Positions 1 to 5,748 are shown, numbered from the stretch's first letter. The stretch: DNA of 15,866 bases from Cytophagales bacterium (GCA_020063545.1 JAGUUF010000315.1:1-15866), one strand, 5' to 3'. Numbers and translations: made by a program. Notes: generated from the letters alone by a model not told the origin.

Positions 1-6
1 GACTTT

Positions 7-28
7 GTTAACTTTTAAGTTAACTTTG
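7..28 (+). promoter_or_regulatory. Promoter and operator of the higBA-like operon
   Basis: A perfect inverted repeat, GTTAACTT (7-14) and AAGTTAAC (17-24) around a 2-bp centre, overlaps a Bacteroidota -7 promoter element, TAACTTTG (21-28, consensus TAnnTTTG). The toxin ATG follows only 4 nt after the -7 element, so the transcript would be leaderless or nearly so. HigA-type antitoxins usually repress their own operon by binding such palindromes. That the antitoxin binds here is inference. No well-placed -33 TTTG is visible, partly because the window begins here. Confidence 0.7.
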
Positions 29-32
29 CAAA

Positions 33-401
33 ATGGATAAAATCCGTCAAATTATATTCTACAAGGACTATTTCCTTGACTTCTATAACGACCAAACAGC
101 TAAGGTTAAAGACAAAATTGAGCATGTTTTGTTTGTGATCTCAGTTGCGGAGAGAATCCCAGTTAAGTTTTTCCAACATATGACAGGGACGGACGGGCTT
201 TATGAGATCAGGGTTGAGTATCAAGGTAACATCTATCGCATTTTCTCATGCTTTGACGAAGGCAATTTAGTTGTATTGTTCAATGGATTTCAAAAGAAGT
301 CACAAAAGACGCCAACTGGAGAGATTGAGAAAGCATTAAAAATTAAGACCGAATATTTTATCGAAAAAGTTAAATCAAAGGGACATGGAAACAAAAAATA
401 A
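33..401 (+). CDS. HigB-like toxin (RelE/ParE superfamily, Gp49-like)
   Basis: This is a 122-residue, lysine-rich protein of the phage-derived Gp49/HigB type. Members are ribosome-dependent mRNA interferases and form the toxin half of type II toxin-antitoxin systems. The diagnostic stretch is the central beta-sheet region with YEIRVEY, NIYRIFSCFD and the C-terminal part LFNGFQKKSQKTP (residues about 57-94), followed by an EIEKA helix. Length is normal for the family. The ATG at 33 lies directly behind the promoter. The gene precedes and overlaps its antitoxin by 17 nt, the inverted toxin-first order typical of higBA. It ends about 300 nt before an attC-like site, which fits the common presence of toxin-antitoxin pairs in cassette arrays. 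The fold family is confident; the exact subfamily name is less so. Confidence 0.88.
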   Translation: MDKIRQIIFYKDYFLDFYNDQTAKVKDKIEHVLFVISVAERIPVKFFQHMTGTDGLYEIRVEYQGNIYRIFSCFDEGNLVVLFNGFQKKSQKTPTGEIEKALKIKTEYFIEKVKSKGHGNKK

Positions 402-696
402 GGGAAAGAAGAGAGTAACGACTTTTGATGAACTGATTGAAAGCCGACACGGAAAAATTGGAACAAAAAAACGTACAGACTTTGAAATCAAAGCCAAGTC
501 ATTCGCCATTGGAGAAATAATTAAGGAAGAGAGACGACTAGCTAACATGACGCAAGACGAGCTAGCAGTTAAAACTGGGACAAAGAAGAGTTTTATTTCA
601 AGAATTGAGAACGGACATAGTGACATTCAATTATCGACTTTGTTTAAATTACTTGAACTGGGACTTGGGAGAAAAATCTCGTTGACAATTGAGTGA
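385..696 (+). CDS. HigA-like antitoxin (XRE/HTH_3 transcriptional regulator)
   Basis: This 103-residue protein should neutralise the upstream toxin and repress the operon. The C-terminal two thirds form an XRE-type helix-turn-helix: residues about 45-98 contain IGEIIKEERRLANMTQDELA, then TGTKKSFISRIENG as the recognition region, then the DIQLSTLFKLLELG helix. The basic N-terminal 40 residues probably include the toxin contact. The ATG at 385 sits behind an AAAGGGA stretch (377-383), one of the few credible ribosome-binding sites in the window. The 17-nt overlap with the toxin gene implies translational coupling. Ten bases after the stop codon the left box of attC-like site A begins, so the pair fills its cassette. 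Confidence 0.88.
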   Translation: METKNKGKKRVTTFDELIESRHGKIGTKKRTDFEIKAKSFAIGEIIKEERRLANMTQDELAVKTGTKKSFISRIENGHSDIQLSTLFKLLELGLGRKISLTIE

Positions 697-706
697 AGAG
701 TACGCC

Positions 707-838
707 CTACAACAGTATGCATAATCAATGGCTGGCGAGTGTGCTGCTTTCTCACTTGCATTTCTTAATTTCGTTCAGCAACGGTTGACAAGGACGAAGC
801 TTTTAATGCCAGCCACTGCATAAGCACAAACGTTGGCA
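707..838 (+). repeat. attC-like recombination site A
   Basis: A 132-bp imperfect palindrome. The outer left box is CTACAAC (707-713) and the outer right box GTTGGCA (832-838). The stem includes TGGCTGGC (729-736) paired with GCCAGCCA (808-815), and TATGCA (716-721) paired with TGCATA (817-822), with extra bases on the left arm. The centre shares the 15-mer TTTCTTAATTTCGTT (761-775) and GCAACGG (778-784) with site D. An AAC box, spacer, long stem, spacer and GTT box is the integron attC plan (R''-L''-L'-R'). Reading it as functional is inference. Confidence 0.68.
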
Positions 839-970
839 GCAATTCATCCCATTTCCGAGACGAAAATCAATTTCGAAAGCTAACGGACGCACTGTACCTT
901 AGTTGTGCTCTATGAAAGACCGTTGGCCCAATGGCGTGTAAAAACCCGAGCGCAATTCTGGTTGAAATGT

Positions 971-1000
971 AAAAAGTCCCGATATGCAAATCGGGACTTT
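971..1000 (-). terminator. Perfect 11-bp hairpin, possible minus-strand terminator
   Basis: AAAGTCCCGAT (973-983) and ATCGGGACTTT (990-1000) pair perfectly around a 6-nt loop. Read on the minus strand, the stem is followed by five T residues (975-971), as in an intrinsic terminator. On the plus strand only three T residues follow. It may insulate the cassette from the IS, or be part of the IS non-coding RNA described in the next entry. Confidence 0.4.
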
Positions 1001-1109
1001 AGGACAATTTAATTGGTGGTCACGCTTTAGCGTGAACCCCGTTCAGAATAATTTCTATACTAAGATACATTTCCTTAGAGCATTTTTTCAAACCCTTAAC
1101 CCTTTAATT
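973..1109 (+). ncRNA. Candidate IS110 bridge-RNA region
   Basis: IS110-group elements encode a structured bridge RNA in the non-coding left end upstream of the recombinase gene; it selects target and donor DNA. Here 137 nt directly upstream of the recombinase carry two stem-loops, 973-1000 and TCACGC (1020-1025) with GCGTGA (1030-1035), followed by an AT-rich stretch. Size and position fit. I cannot identify the guide loops without the exact element ends. If this element belongs to the IS1111 group, the RNA would lie downstream of the gene instead. Confidence 0.3.
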
Positions 1110-2468
1110 ATGAAGAAGGAAAAAATGGCTCTCGATGTAGTAAACCCGCAAGCTGCTGGCATTGATGTGGGCAGTCGTTCTCATTACGTGGCTATTGGCC
1201 AGCGTGACGAAGACGTGAAAGAATTTGGCGTGTACAATGAAGACCTTATGGCTCTTGCGCAATGGCTTTTGGACAATCAAGTAAAGACAGTGGCCATGGA
1301 AAGTACAGGCACGTACTGGCAAAGCCTTTTCACCACGCTACAAGGTGTTGGTCTTGAAGTCATTCTTTGCAATGGAAAATTCACCAAGAATATCAAAGGA
1401 AAAAAGACAGACGTAAAAGATTGCCAATGGATTCAAAAACTTCACACGCTTGGACTCTTGAGCGGAAGCTTTCTTCCAGATGAGGCCACCGAACAACTTA
1501 GAACCTATTGCAGGCACAGAACAAATCTGCTTGAGCAGGCAGCGGATACTTCACGCAAAATGCAAAAGTATTTACGATTGCTCAATCTTCGATTGGACGT
1601 TGTGGTGAAAGATGTAACCGGGCTCACAGGTCTTAGCATTATCGATGCTATTTGCAAAGGTGAAATGATCCCTGAAAAATTAGCTTCTCTTAGACATGGG
1701 AATTGCAAAAAATCTGAACAGGAAATAGCCAAAGCCTTGCAAAGCAATGGACGTAAGGATCTGCTGTTTTCGTTGACCCATGAATATGAGTTGTATCACA
1801 TCTTTCAACGAAAGATCAGTGAGTGTGACAAGCAGATACAAAAGCTTCTTAATGAGCAGATCAATAATGATGATAATAAAAGACAACACCATATAGAAGG
1901 CAAAGTTCATAAGCGACTCAACAAGAACAACCCAGATATCAACATCAACTTACTTTCTTATCAATACTTCGAGGGAGTTGATCTACTCGCCATTGAAGGC
2001 GTGAGCCACTCTACAGTATTGACACTGATGAGTGAAGTAGGACACGGAATAAACAAGTTTGAATCTGCTAAGCAATTCACTAGTTGGCTGAGATTAGCAC
2101 CGAACAATAAAATCAGTGGTGGAAAAATTCTGAGCAATAAGATGCCAAAAGGAAGTAATCGATTAAAGATAGCCTTGCGCCAGGCAGCTAATGCAGTAGG
2201 CAATCTTAAGGACACGGCACTATCCAATTTCTTCAAGCGTATCGCTTTTCGAAAAGCAAGAACCTCGGCTATCTCAGCTACGGCCAGAAAGCTGGTTGTA
2301 ATCAGCTGGAATATGATTACTAAGAAGATTCCTTATAAGACCGATACCCAATATGAGTTCCTGGATCAAAAAAGGAAACGCAAGGTCATGGAAATGAAAA
2401 AGCTAATTCATAAGTTTGATATCACACCTGACGACCTCGGTTTACAATTGAATATCAACAACTTGTGA
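1110..2468 (+). CDS. IS110-family DEDD transposase/recombinase
   Basis: This 452-residue protein catalyses excision and insertion of the element. The N-terminal RuvC-like domain carries the DEDD acidic set: D19 (in AAGIDVGSR), E64 (in VAMESTGTYW), and D101 and D104 (in GKKTDVKDCQW). A middle helical region (about 130-300) follows, then the C-terminal Tnp domain with LLAIEGVSHSTVLTLMSEVG and WLRLAPNNKISGGKI, whose KISGGK serine is the probable nucleophile, and KGSNRLKIALRQAANA. Length is usual to slightly long for the family. The frame is open from 984, but that upstream ATG lies inside the loop of a hairpin. The ATG at 1110 starts at the family N-terminus. The gene is uninterrupted, so the element may be active. 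Confidence 0.9.
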   Translation: MKKEKMALDVVNPQAAGIDVGSRSHYVAIGQRDEDVKEFGVYNEDLMALAQWLLDNQVKTVAMESTGTYWQSLFTTLQGVGLEVILCNGKFTKNIKGKKTDVKDCQWIQKLHTLGLLSGSFLPDEATEQLRTYCRHRTNLLEQAADTSRKMQKYLRLLNLRLDVVVKDVTGLTGLSIIDAICKGEMIPEKLASLRHGNCKKSEQEIAKALQSNGRKDLLFSLTHEYELYHIFQRKISECDKQIQKLLNEQINNDDNKRQHHIEGKVHKRLNKNNPDININLLSYQYFEGVDLLAIEGVSHSTVLTLMSEVGHGINKFESAKQFTSWLRLAPNNKISGGKILSNKMPKGSNRLKIALRQAANAVGNLKDTALSNFFKRIAFRKARTSAISATARKLVVISWNMITKKIPYKTDTQYEFLDQKRKRKVMEMKKLIHKFDITPDDLGLQLNINNL

Positions 2469-2471
2469 AAC

Positions 2472-2500
2472 GTTAGTCAGAATTATTCTCATTGACTAAC
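2472..2500 (+). repeat. Hairpin directly after the IS110 recombinase gene
   Basis: GTTAGTCA (2472-2479) and TGACTAAC (2493-2500) are perfect 8-bp inverted repeats with a 13-nt loop, starting 3 nt after the stop codon. It could be part of the IS right end, a transcript-end hairpin (no T tract follows), or a degraded attC-type box. I cannot choose between these. Confidence 0.45.
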
Positions 2501-2526
2501 ATAAAACCCATTAAACATAAAAATAT

Positions 2527-2534
2527 TATATTTG
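2527..2534 (+). promoter_or_regulatory. -7 promoter element of the lipoprotein/metallopeptidase gene
   Basis: TATATTTG fits the Bacteroidota -7 consensus TAnnTTTG. It is 17 nt before the ATG at 2552, which gives a short leader. This supports 2552, not the GTG at 2587, as the original start of the gene. No clear -33 element is visible. Confidence 0.5.
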
Positions 2535-2586
2535 AATACTAAACGACATTTATGCGGAGTCTAAAAACTTTCTTCTTACAATTTTA

Positions 2587-2946
2587 GTGTTTACACTGTC
2601 CTGTGACAGTGAAGATATCACCATCGAACAACCCGACATAATTATTGAAAACATTGTACCAAGTAATGACCCACATTTAATGAATCTACTTGGGACAGTG
2701 ATCCGATTTATACCTAAAAACGGAAGAACACTTAATACCGACATTGGCGAAATCGACTTAACAAGAGGCATTAAAGTTACAGATGTTAAAGACACTATAA
2801 CGCGATATTCTTTAATACTAGTCAATCAAGAGTCTTTGACTTTCGAGAATATAGTAATCAAAGAGAATAATGAAGGTATTACCTCTTACATCCTAAAGTA
2901 TGATGCCAACCCTGAGTGGTTGATTATAAACTCAGGGAATTTTTAA
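2587..2946 (+). CDS. Lipoprotein N-terminal domain fragment, function unknown
   Basis: Open from a GTG, 119 residues. It begins in the middle of a lipoprotein signal (FTLSC followed by DSED, the acidic run seen in Bacteroidota surface-lipoprotein export signals). The rest is a beta-rich domain with TRYSLILVNQESLTFENIV and ITSYILKYDANPEWL. I recall this pattern from N-terminal domains of larger Bacteroidota lipoproteins, where it runs into a segment like the one opening the next ORF. GTG is therefore probably not the true start; the codons upstream belong to the same signal peptide. The ORF ends 1 nt before the next ATG. Confidence 0.55.
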   Translation: MFTLSCDSEDITIEQPDIIIENIVPSNDPHLMNLLGTVIRFIPKNGRTLNTDIGEIDLTRGIKVTDVKDTITRYSLILVNQESLTFENIVIKENNEGITSYILKYDANPEWLIINSGNF

Positions 2947-2947
2947 G

Positions 2948-4036
2948 ATGGCGAATTTTACCGGCTTTGTAAGCTTATTGAGTATTGAGCGTGAGTTGAT
3001 TGCAAAAGCAGACGTTAAAAATGGTGTTGGAATCACTATCGAGCGCGGAAAAACAATTAAAAATGGCAGAGTAAACTGCGATGGAGGTGGAAGTTCAGGA
3101 GGTTCTGGTGGCGGAGGAGGCGGAAGTGGTGACGGCTCAGGAGATGGTGGAACAGGTGGTGGAGGTTCTGGTTCCAGTGGTGGTTCTAGTGGAGGATCAG
3201 GCGGATCAAGTGGTGGTGGCTCTGGCAGTAGTTCTGGAGGGGGAGGCAGTCAAATTGGAGAACCTTGTACATGGACTTTTGACGGTAAGACGCTTGATAT
3301 TGATTGCGGTGACTGGGGCGGAGGTGGAGGAACTGTTCCACCGGAAGCAATCGCACGAGTTAAATGTGACGAACCAGGACCAGCGCCAGTCTACACATAC
3401 GATGGCAATGGTGACCCCATTGGTATAGTTAATCCCACTCCCTCGGATCAAAATGCCATTCGGTTAACATTGGTAAGGGACTCTGTGTACAACCATATCG
3501 AGAATCCTTGTCTGCGCGAGATGGTAATAAAAGCAGTATATGAAAATCTCGACAATCAGATATCACATATTATCAATCAAGTGTTCGAAAATTCTGAATT
3601 ATTCGATTTAAGTTTTCATGAAGTCTCACATTTACCTGCAACAACACTTGGACAAGCAATGGTTACCCATCTTGATAATGGTAGAGTTCTAGCTGATGTG
3701 TTTTTAAATGTGAATGTACTTCCGAATGCTTCTCAAGAAATAATTGTCTCAACAATCATCCATGAAGTATTGCATGCCTATCTTGGTTATTCAAGAAGCT
3801 CCCAACTTTTTAATGACCATGAGGAGATGGCTAACGAATACCGAGGTTTAATGAAAGCCGCGCTCCAAAATTTATTTCCAAATTTATCGAATAAGGATGC
3901 CGAAGCATTATCATGGGGTGGTTTGCATGAAACTACCGCATGGCAGACTCTTATAAATACAAATCCTGCAAAGGCAAATGAAATCATTCAAATTAATAAA
4001 GACCATGTTGAAGGTAATAAAGGGACTGATTGCTAA
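2948..4036 (+). CDS. Gly/Ser-linker protein with HExxH zinc metallopeptidase domain
   Basis: This 362-residue frame has three parts. Residues 1-44 (NFTGFVSLLSIERELIAKAD, then ERGKTIKNGRVNC) look like the continuation of the preceding lipoprotein domain. Residues about 46-101 are an almost pure Gly/Ser linker with a few Asp. From about 105 to 362 there is a Cys-containing domain with the zincin motif HEVLHAY (H272, E273, H276). A further acidic/His cluster, DHEEMANEY (290-298), could supply the third zinc ligand. It has no signal peptide of its own, which supports its origin as the C-terminal half of a lipoprotein. Such HExxH domains also occur as tips of Rhs and other polymorphic toxins, so an effector role is possible; substrate unknown. 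Its 3' end overlaps the next gene. Confidence 0.75.
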   Translation: MANFTGFVSLLSIERELIAKADVKNGVGITIERGKTIKNGRVNCDGGGSSGGSGGGGGGSGDGSGDGGTGGGGSGSSGGSSGGSGGSSGGGSGSSSGGGGSQIGEPCTWTFDGKTLDIDCGDWGGGGGTVPPEAIARVKCDEPGPAPVYTYDGNGDPIGIVNPTPSDQNAIRLTLVRDSVYNHIENPCLREMVIKAVYENLDNQISHIINQVFENSELFDLSFHEVSHLPATTLGQAMVTHLDNGRVLADVFLNVNVLPNASQEIIVSTIIHEVLHAYLGYSRSSQLFNDHEEMANEYRGLMKAALQNLFPNLSNKDAEALSWGGLHETTAWQTLINTNPAKANEIIQINKDHVEGNKGTDC

Positions 4037-4526
4037 CAGTTTAATCCTAATTTTATCAATCTTTTTTACTTCCCTAACTACCTATGCTCAAGAAGTAAAA
4101 GAAGGTAAGTTGCTTCAGGATAAATTGATTTCACCGATTCTCAAGGAGGTGAGTTCATCGATCAGAAAGACTGACAAAGTAAATTGTGATCTTAAATTTT
4201 TCTCGATAAAATTTATTGTAAATAAACAGTCACTCATTTGTGACACTGTTTTATTTTCTAGATCAGTTCATAAAGAATTAAGGTGTTCAATTAGTAATTT
4301 ATCAAAGACTCTAGACTGGTCTTTAATACTTGGAGAATCAAGGGATTCTAAAGAAAATTATGAAATCATTCTTCCTATTCATTTAGGACGTGACTATTGT
4401 CCCATGACAAAATTCACAGAAATTGATTTATGGAGTACATTCAAAGAATTGATTATGACAGAGGGCAAAAAATTAAACAAAGTCATAATTCTTAGCCCAG
4501 TAAACACCTACATTAACACTAATTGA
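4005..4526 (+). CDS. Small secreted protein, function unknown (possible partner of the metallopeptidase)
   Basis: 173 residues from the ATG at 4005, which gives a clean Sec signal: basic MLKVIKG, a hydrophobic core LILILSIFFTSL, and likely cleavage after TYAQ. The frame is open from 3978, but that start adds ten residues before the signal. The mature part is mixed alpha/beta, with CDLKFFSIKFIVNKQSLICD, then SLILGE and EIILPIHLGRDYC; four cysteines could form disulfides in the periplasm. It overlaps the metallopeptidase gene by 32 nt, so the two are co-translated and probably act together. A role as immunity protein or inhibitor is a guess from position only. Site B begins 24 nt after its stop, closing the cassette. 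Confidence 0.72.
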   Translation: MLKVIKGLIANSLILILSIFFTSLTTYAQEVKEGKLLQDKLISPILKEVSSSIRKTDKVNCDLKFFSIKFIVNKQSLICDTVLFSRSVHKELRCSISNLSKTLDWSLILGESRDSKENYEIILPIHLGRDYCPMTKFTEIDLWSTFKELIMTEGKKLNKVIILSPVNTYINTN

Positions 4527-4549
4527 TTTAGGGAGTCGAAAATAACTGC

Positions 4550-4653
4550 GCCCAACACCGTGTTTATGCCAGCTGCGGGTGACACTCTAAAATGTAGTAT
4601 TGTTTTATTAACTTCGTCCACCCACGGTGGACAAAGACGGTTTCGAAAGCCGC
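4550..4653 (+). repeat. attC-like site B, right half lost
   Basis: The left half matches site D closely: GCCCAAC (4550-4556), spacer ACC, then GTGTTTATGCCAGCTGCGG; site D has GGGTTTGTGCCAGCTGCGG. The centre (TTAACTTCGT, CGGTGGACAAAGACGG) and TTTCGAAAGCCGC are also kept. Beyond 4653 the right arm is replaced by an IS30-like coding remnant. The left box and flank (4544-4556) match 10 of 13 positions with the reverse complement of the start of the A-B cassette (832-844), as expected for the two ends of one cassette. Confidence 0.58.
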
Positions 4654-4800
4654 AATTGAAGACATCGTTAGTCAAAATATCAATCAAAGCATCAAAGCCA
4701 ATTGCCAAATCAATCATTCGTAAAATGAAGCCCTGTAAGCAATGGCTAAAAACAATGACCTATGATAACGACCTTGCCTTTGCACTACACTCAGCGGTTG
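4653..4800 (+). pseudogene. IS30-like transposase remnant (DDE core fragment)
   Basis: In the plus frame a stretch of about 45 residues resembles the catalytic core of IS30-family transposases: LVKISIKASKPIAKSIIRKM, then KPCKQWLKTMTYDNDLAFALH. Intact members have the pattern KT(I/M/L)T(F/Y)DNG.EF..H; here it is DND.AF, with D69 of the surrounding frame in the place of a catalytic Asp. The rest of the transposase and both ends are missing, and a stop follows at 4824. I infer that an IS30 element inserted in or near site B and was later mostly deleted. The match is by eye and short. Confidence 0.5.
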
Positions 4801-4861
4801 GACAGTTTCGACCTCGCGGACTCTGACGACAAAAAAGATTGAGAATAATTTGCCCACAGGC

Positions 4862-4990
4862 CCACAACAAAAGCTATAAAACATGGCGGGTGACTGACTG
4901 CCAATTAAAAATAAACTTCTAACTTAGCTTTGTGTCGGTGGAAGTTTTGAGATTTCAAAAGCCGCCACGTTTTATAGCCAAACGTTATGC
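4862..4990 (+). repeat. attC-like recombination site C
   Basis: A 129-bp imperfect palindrome. Left box CCACAAC (4862-4868), spacer AAAA, stem arm GCTATAAAACATGGCGG (4873-4889). Right arm CCGCCACGTTTTATAGC (4962-4978) pairs at 16 of 17 positions; then spacer CAAAC and right box GTTATGC (4984-4990). The centre is more diverged than in A and D but keeps TTTCAAAAGCCGCC near the right arm. The spacers of 4 and 5 nt are like the unpaired central spacers of integron attC sites. Confidence 0.72.
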
Positions 4991-5099
4991 ACAATGCCGC
5001 GCGGACAGAGTAGTGCTTCGTTACTAATACTTTGTTTAGAATGTAATAGCCATTCTGGCACGTTGACAATAAGCAGTTACTTAATCCTAAAGGACAGTT

Positions 5100-5312
5100 A
5101 TGGACTATGTTACTTACTTTCGAAGACTCGATCTAATTCTTGAAAGAATAGAATCTCAAAGATTAGAGTCCCCCACACGCCTTGCAGAAAAATTTGGAGT
5201 TTCTGAAAAAACCATTCGAAGAATGATCAATCATTTAAGGGAGGACGGCCATTCAATTGAGTATTGCCGAAAAAGAAAAAAATATTTGCTAAAACGGAAA
5301 GCGGACAAATAA
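5100..5312 (+). CDS. Small DeoR-like helix-turn-helix protein
   Basis: 70 residues, almost all a winged helix: helix 1 YFRRLDLILERIESQ, then the HTH SPTRLAEKFGVSEKTIRRMI (residues about 25-44), helix NHLREDG and a short wing HSIEYCRKRKKYLLK. This corresponds to the N-terminal DNA-binding part of DeoR- or WYL-type regulators without a sensor domain, so it probably acts as a simple DNA-binding protein for its own cassette. The ATG has a plausible ribosome-binding site (AAAGGA about 6 nt upstream). It is the first gene of the C-D cassette, 110 nt after the cassette start. Confidence 0.8.
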   Translation: MDYVTYFRRLDLILERIESQRLESPTRLAEKFGVSEKTIRRMINHLREDGHSIEYCRKRKKYLLKRKADK

Positions 5313-5318
5313 TGTCCG
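5302..5318 (+). terminator. Short hairpin at the end of the HTH gene
   Basis: CGGACA (5302-5307) and TGTCCG (5313-5318) form a perfect 6-bp stem spanning the HTH stop codon; a run of five T starts 8 nt later (5327-5331). This could be a weak terminator or attenuator between the regulator and the lipoprotein gene, or a regulator-binding palindrome. None of these is certain. Confidence 0.3.
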
Positions 5319-5391
5319 TGACAGGCTTTTTATTTGCCAAAGTTTCCGAAGGAACTATAAAAAAAAATTTAAGCCATCTAAAAACACATTT

Positions 5392-5742
5392 ATGAAAAAA
5401 ATGTACTTATCTCGAATCCGCCAGTTCTATTCTATTGCTTTAATTGGATCAATAGGTATACTCACTCAGTGTAGTGATCCATTAGATCAAAGAAATCATG
5501 CTGAATTATTATCTCCTTCCGAAAGCATAAGAGTTGCTAGCGGGCGTCTGATTTTTGAAAATCGTTCGGTTTTTAATAAAGCAATTTCTCAATTAAATTT
5601 AATGAGTAATGAAGATTTAGATATCTGGTTAGGAAGGTTTAAATTTTCTTCAGTCCTTGAAAGCATCGACACCATACACATGGACACCCTCAGTTATAAA
5701 AGATTTCCAAGCAGTTATCAGGCCGTTTTAAACGCAAATTGA
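5392..5742 (+). CDS. Lipoprotein N-terminal part, truncated by in-frame TGA
   Basis: 116 residues. The ATG at 5392 gives a basic N-terminus (MKKMYLSRIRQ), a hydrophobic core ALIGSIGILT and a cysteine (TQC); SDPLDQ follows, giving two Asp soon after the cysteine, as in surface-exported Bacteroidota lipoproteins. The Gln at -1 is unusual. The mature part contains VASGRLIFENRSVFNKAISQ and DLDIWLGRFKFSSVLESIDT. This is a recurring Bacteroidota layout with a segment read as 'isolate the residue range, compare with a cut-off helix pair'; its biochemical role is unknown. The frame stops at TGA 5740-5742, and the same frame resumes immediately afterwards, so this is the first part of a longer gene. 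Confidence 0.7.
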   Translation: MKKMYLSRIRQFYSIALIGSIGILTQCSDPLDQRNHAELLSPSESIRVASGRLIFENRSVFNKAISQLNLMSNEDLDIWLGRFKFSSVLESIDTIHMDTLSYKRFPSSYQAVLNAN

Positions 5743-5748
5743 GAGTTA

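Larger units (their letters stand above)
839..1109. other. Non-coding stretch: cassette leader plus IS110 left end
   Basis: No convincing ORF lies between site A and the recombinase start at 1110. The first part (839 to about 965) should be the leader of the original cassette or debris from the insertion. The second part holds two hairpins and is probably the left end of the IS110-family element. I could not place the boundary, because these elements usually make no target duplication and I see no clear terminal repeats. Confidence 0.5.
965..2500 (+). mobile_element. IS110-family insertion sequence (approximate limits)
   Basis: The element is inferred from the complete DEDD recombinase gene, the structured upstream region and an 8-bp inverted repeat just downstream, GTTAGTCA (2472-2479) and TGACTAAC (2493-2500). 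IS110 elements move through a circular intermediate and usually lack terminal inverted repeats and target duplications, so the ends given are estimates. It lies within the cassette that starts at site A, upstream of the promoter of the lipoprotein/metallopeptidase gene. Confidence 0.55.
2552..4036 (+). pseudogene. Lipoprotein with C-terminal zinc metallopeptidase, split by two frameshifts
   Basis: Three reading-frame pieces look like one gene. The ATG at 2552 opens a lipoprotein signal (MRSLK...) but hits TAG at 2585. One extra A in the run 2563-2567 would join it to the frame that gives ...NFLLTILVFTLSCDSED, a good lipobox. That frame stops at TAA 2944-2946 after a T run (2940-2944). Removing one T joins it to the frame of 2948-4036. 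The first and last frames are identical, so the two lesions compensate. The joined product would have a signal peptide and lipid-anchored cysteine with acidic +2 to +4 residues, a beta-rich domain, a Gly/Ser linker and a HEVLH metallopeptidase, about 495 residues in all. Sequencing error in homopolymers and real decay are both possible. The intact pieces are listed separately. Confidence 0.6.

Noticed and set aside
984..1109. Upstream extension of the IS110 recombinase starting at the ATG at 984
   Set aside because: This ATG lies in the loop of a perfect 11-bp hairpin and the added 42 residues have no family similarity; the family N-terminus starts just after 1110.
3071..3250. Gly/Ser-coding tract as a DNA tandem repeat or CRISPR-like array
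   Set aside because: The GGT/GGA/TCT codons are irregular, without fixed period or spacers; it is a low-complexity protein linker.
3081..3428. 115-codon plus-strand frame over the Gly/Ser region
   Set aside because: It is an alternative reading of the GGT/GGA-rich linker codons of the metallopeptidase gene, giving a low-complexity Val/Glu product.
4666..4674. CGTTAGTCA as the right box of site B, and its identity with 2471-2479
   Set aside because: At 4666 it lies within the IS30-like reading frame, the arms of site B do not pair up to it, and nine shared bases can be chance.
4560..4826. An 88-codon plus-strand frame as a real gene
   Set aside because: It begins inside the arm of site B and runs into the IS30-like remnant; only the latter part has coding character.
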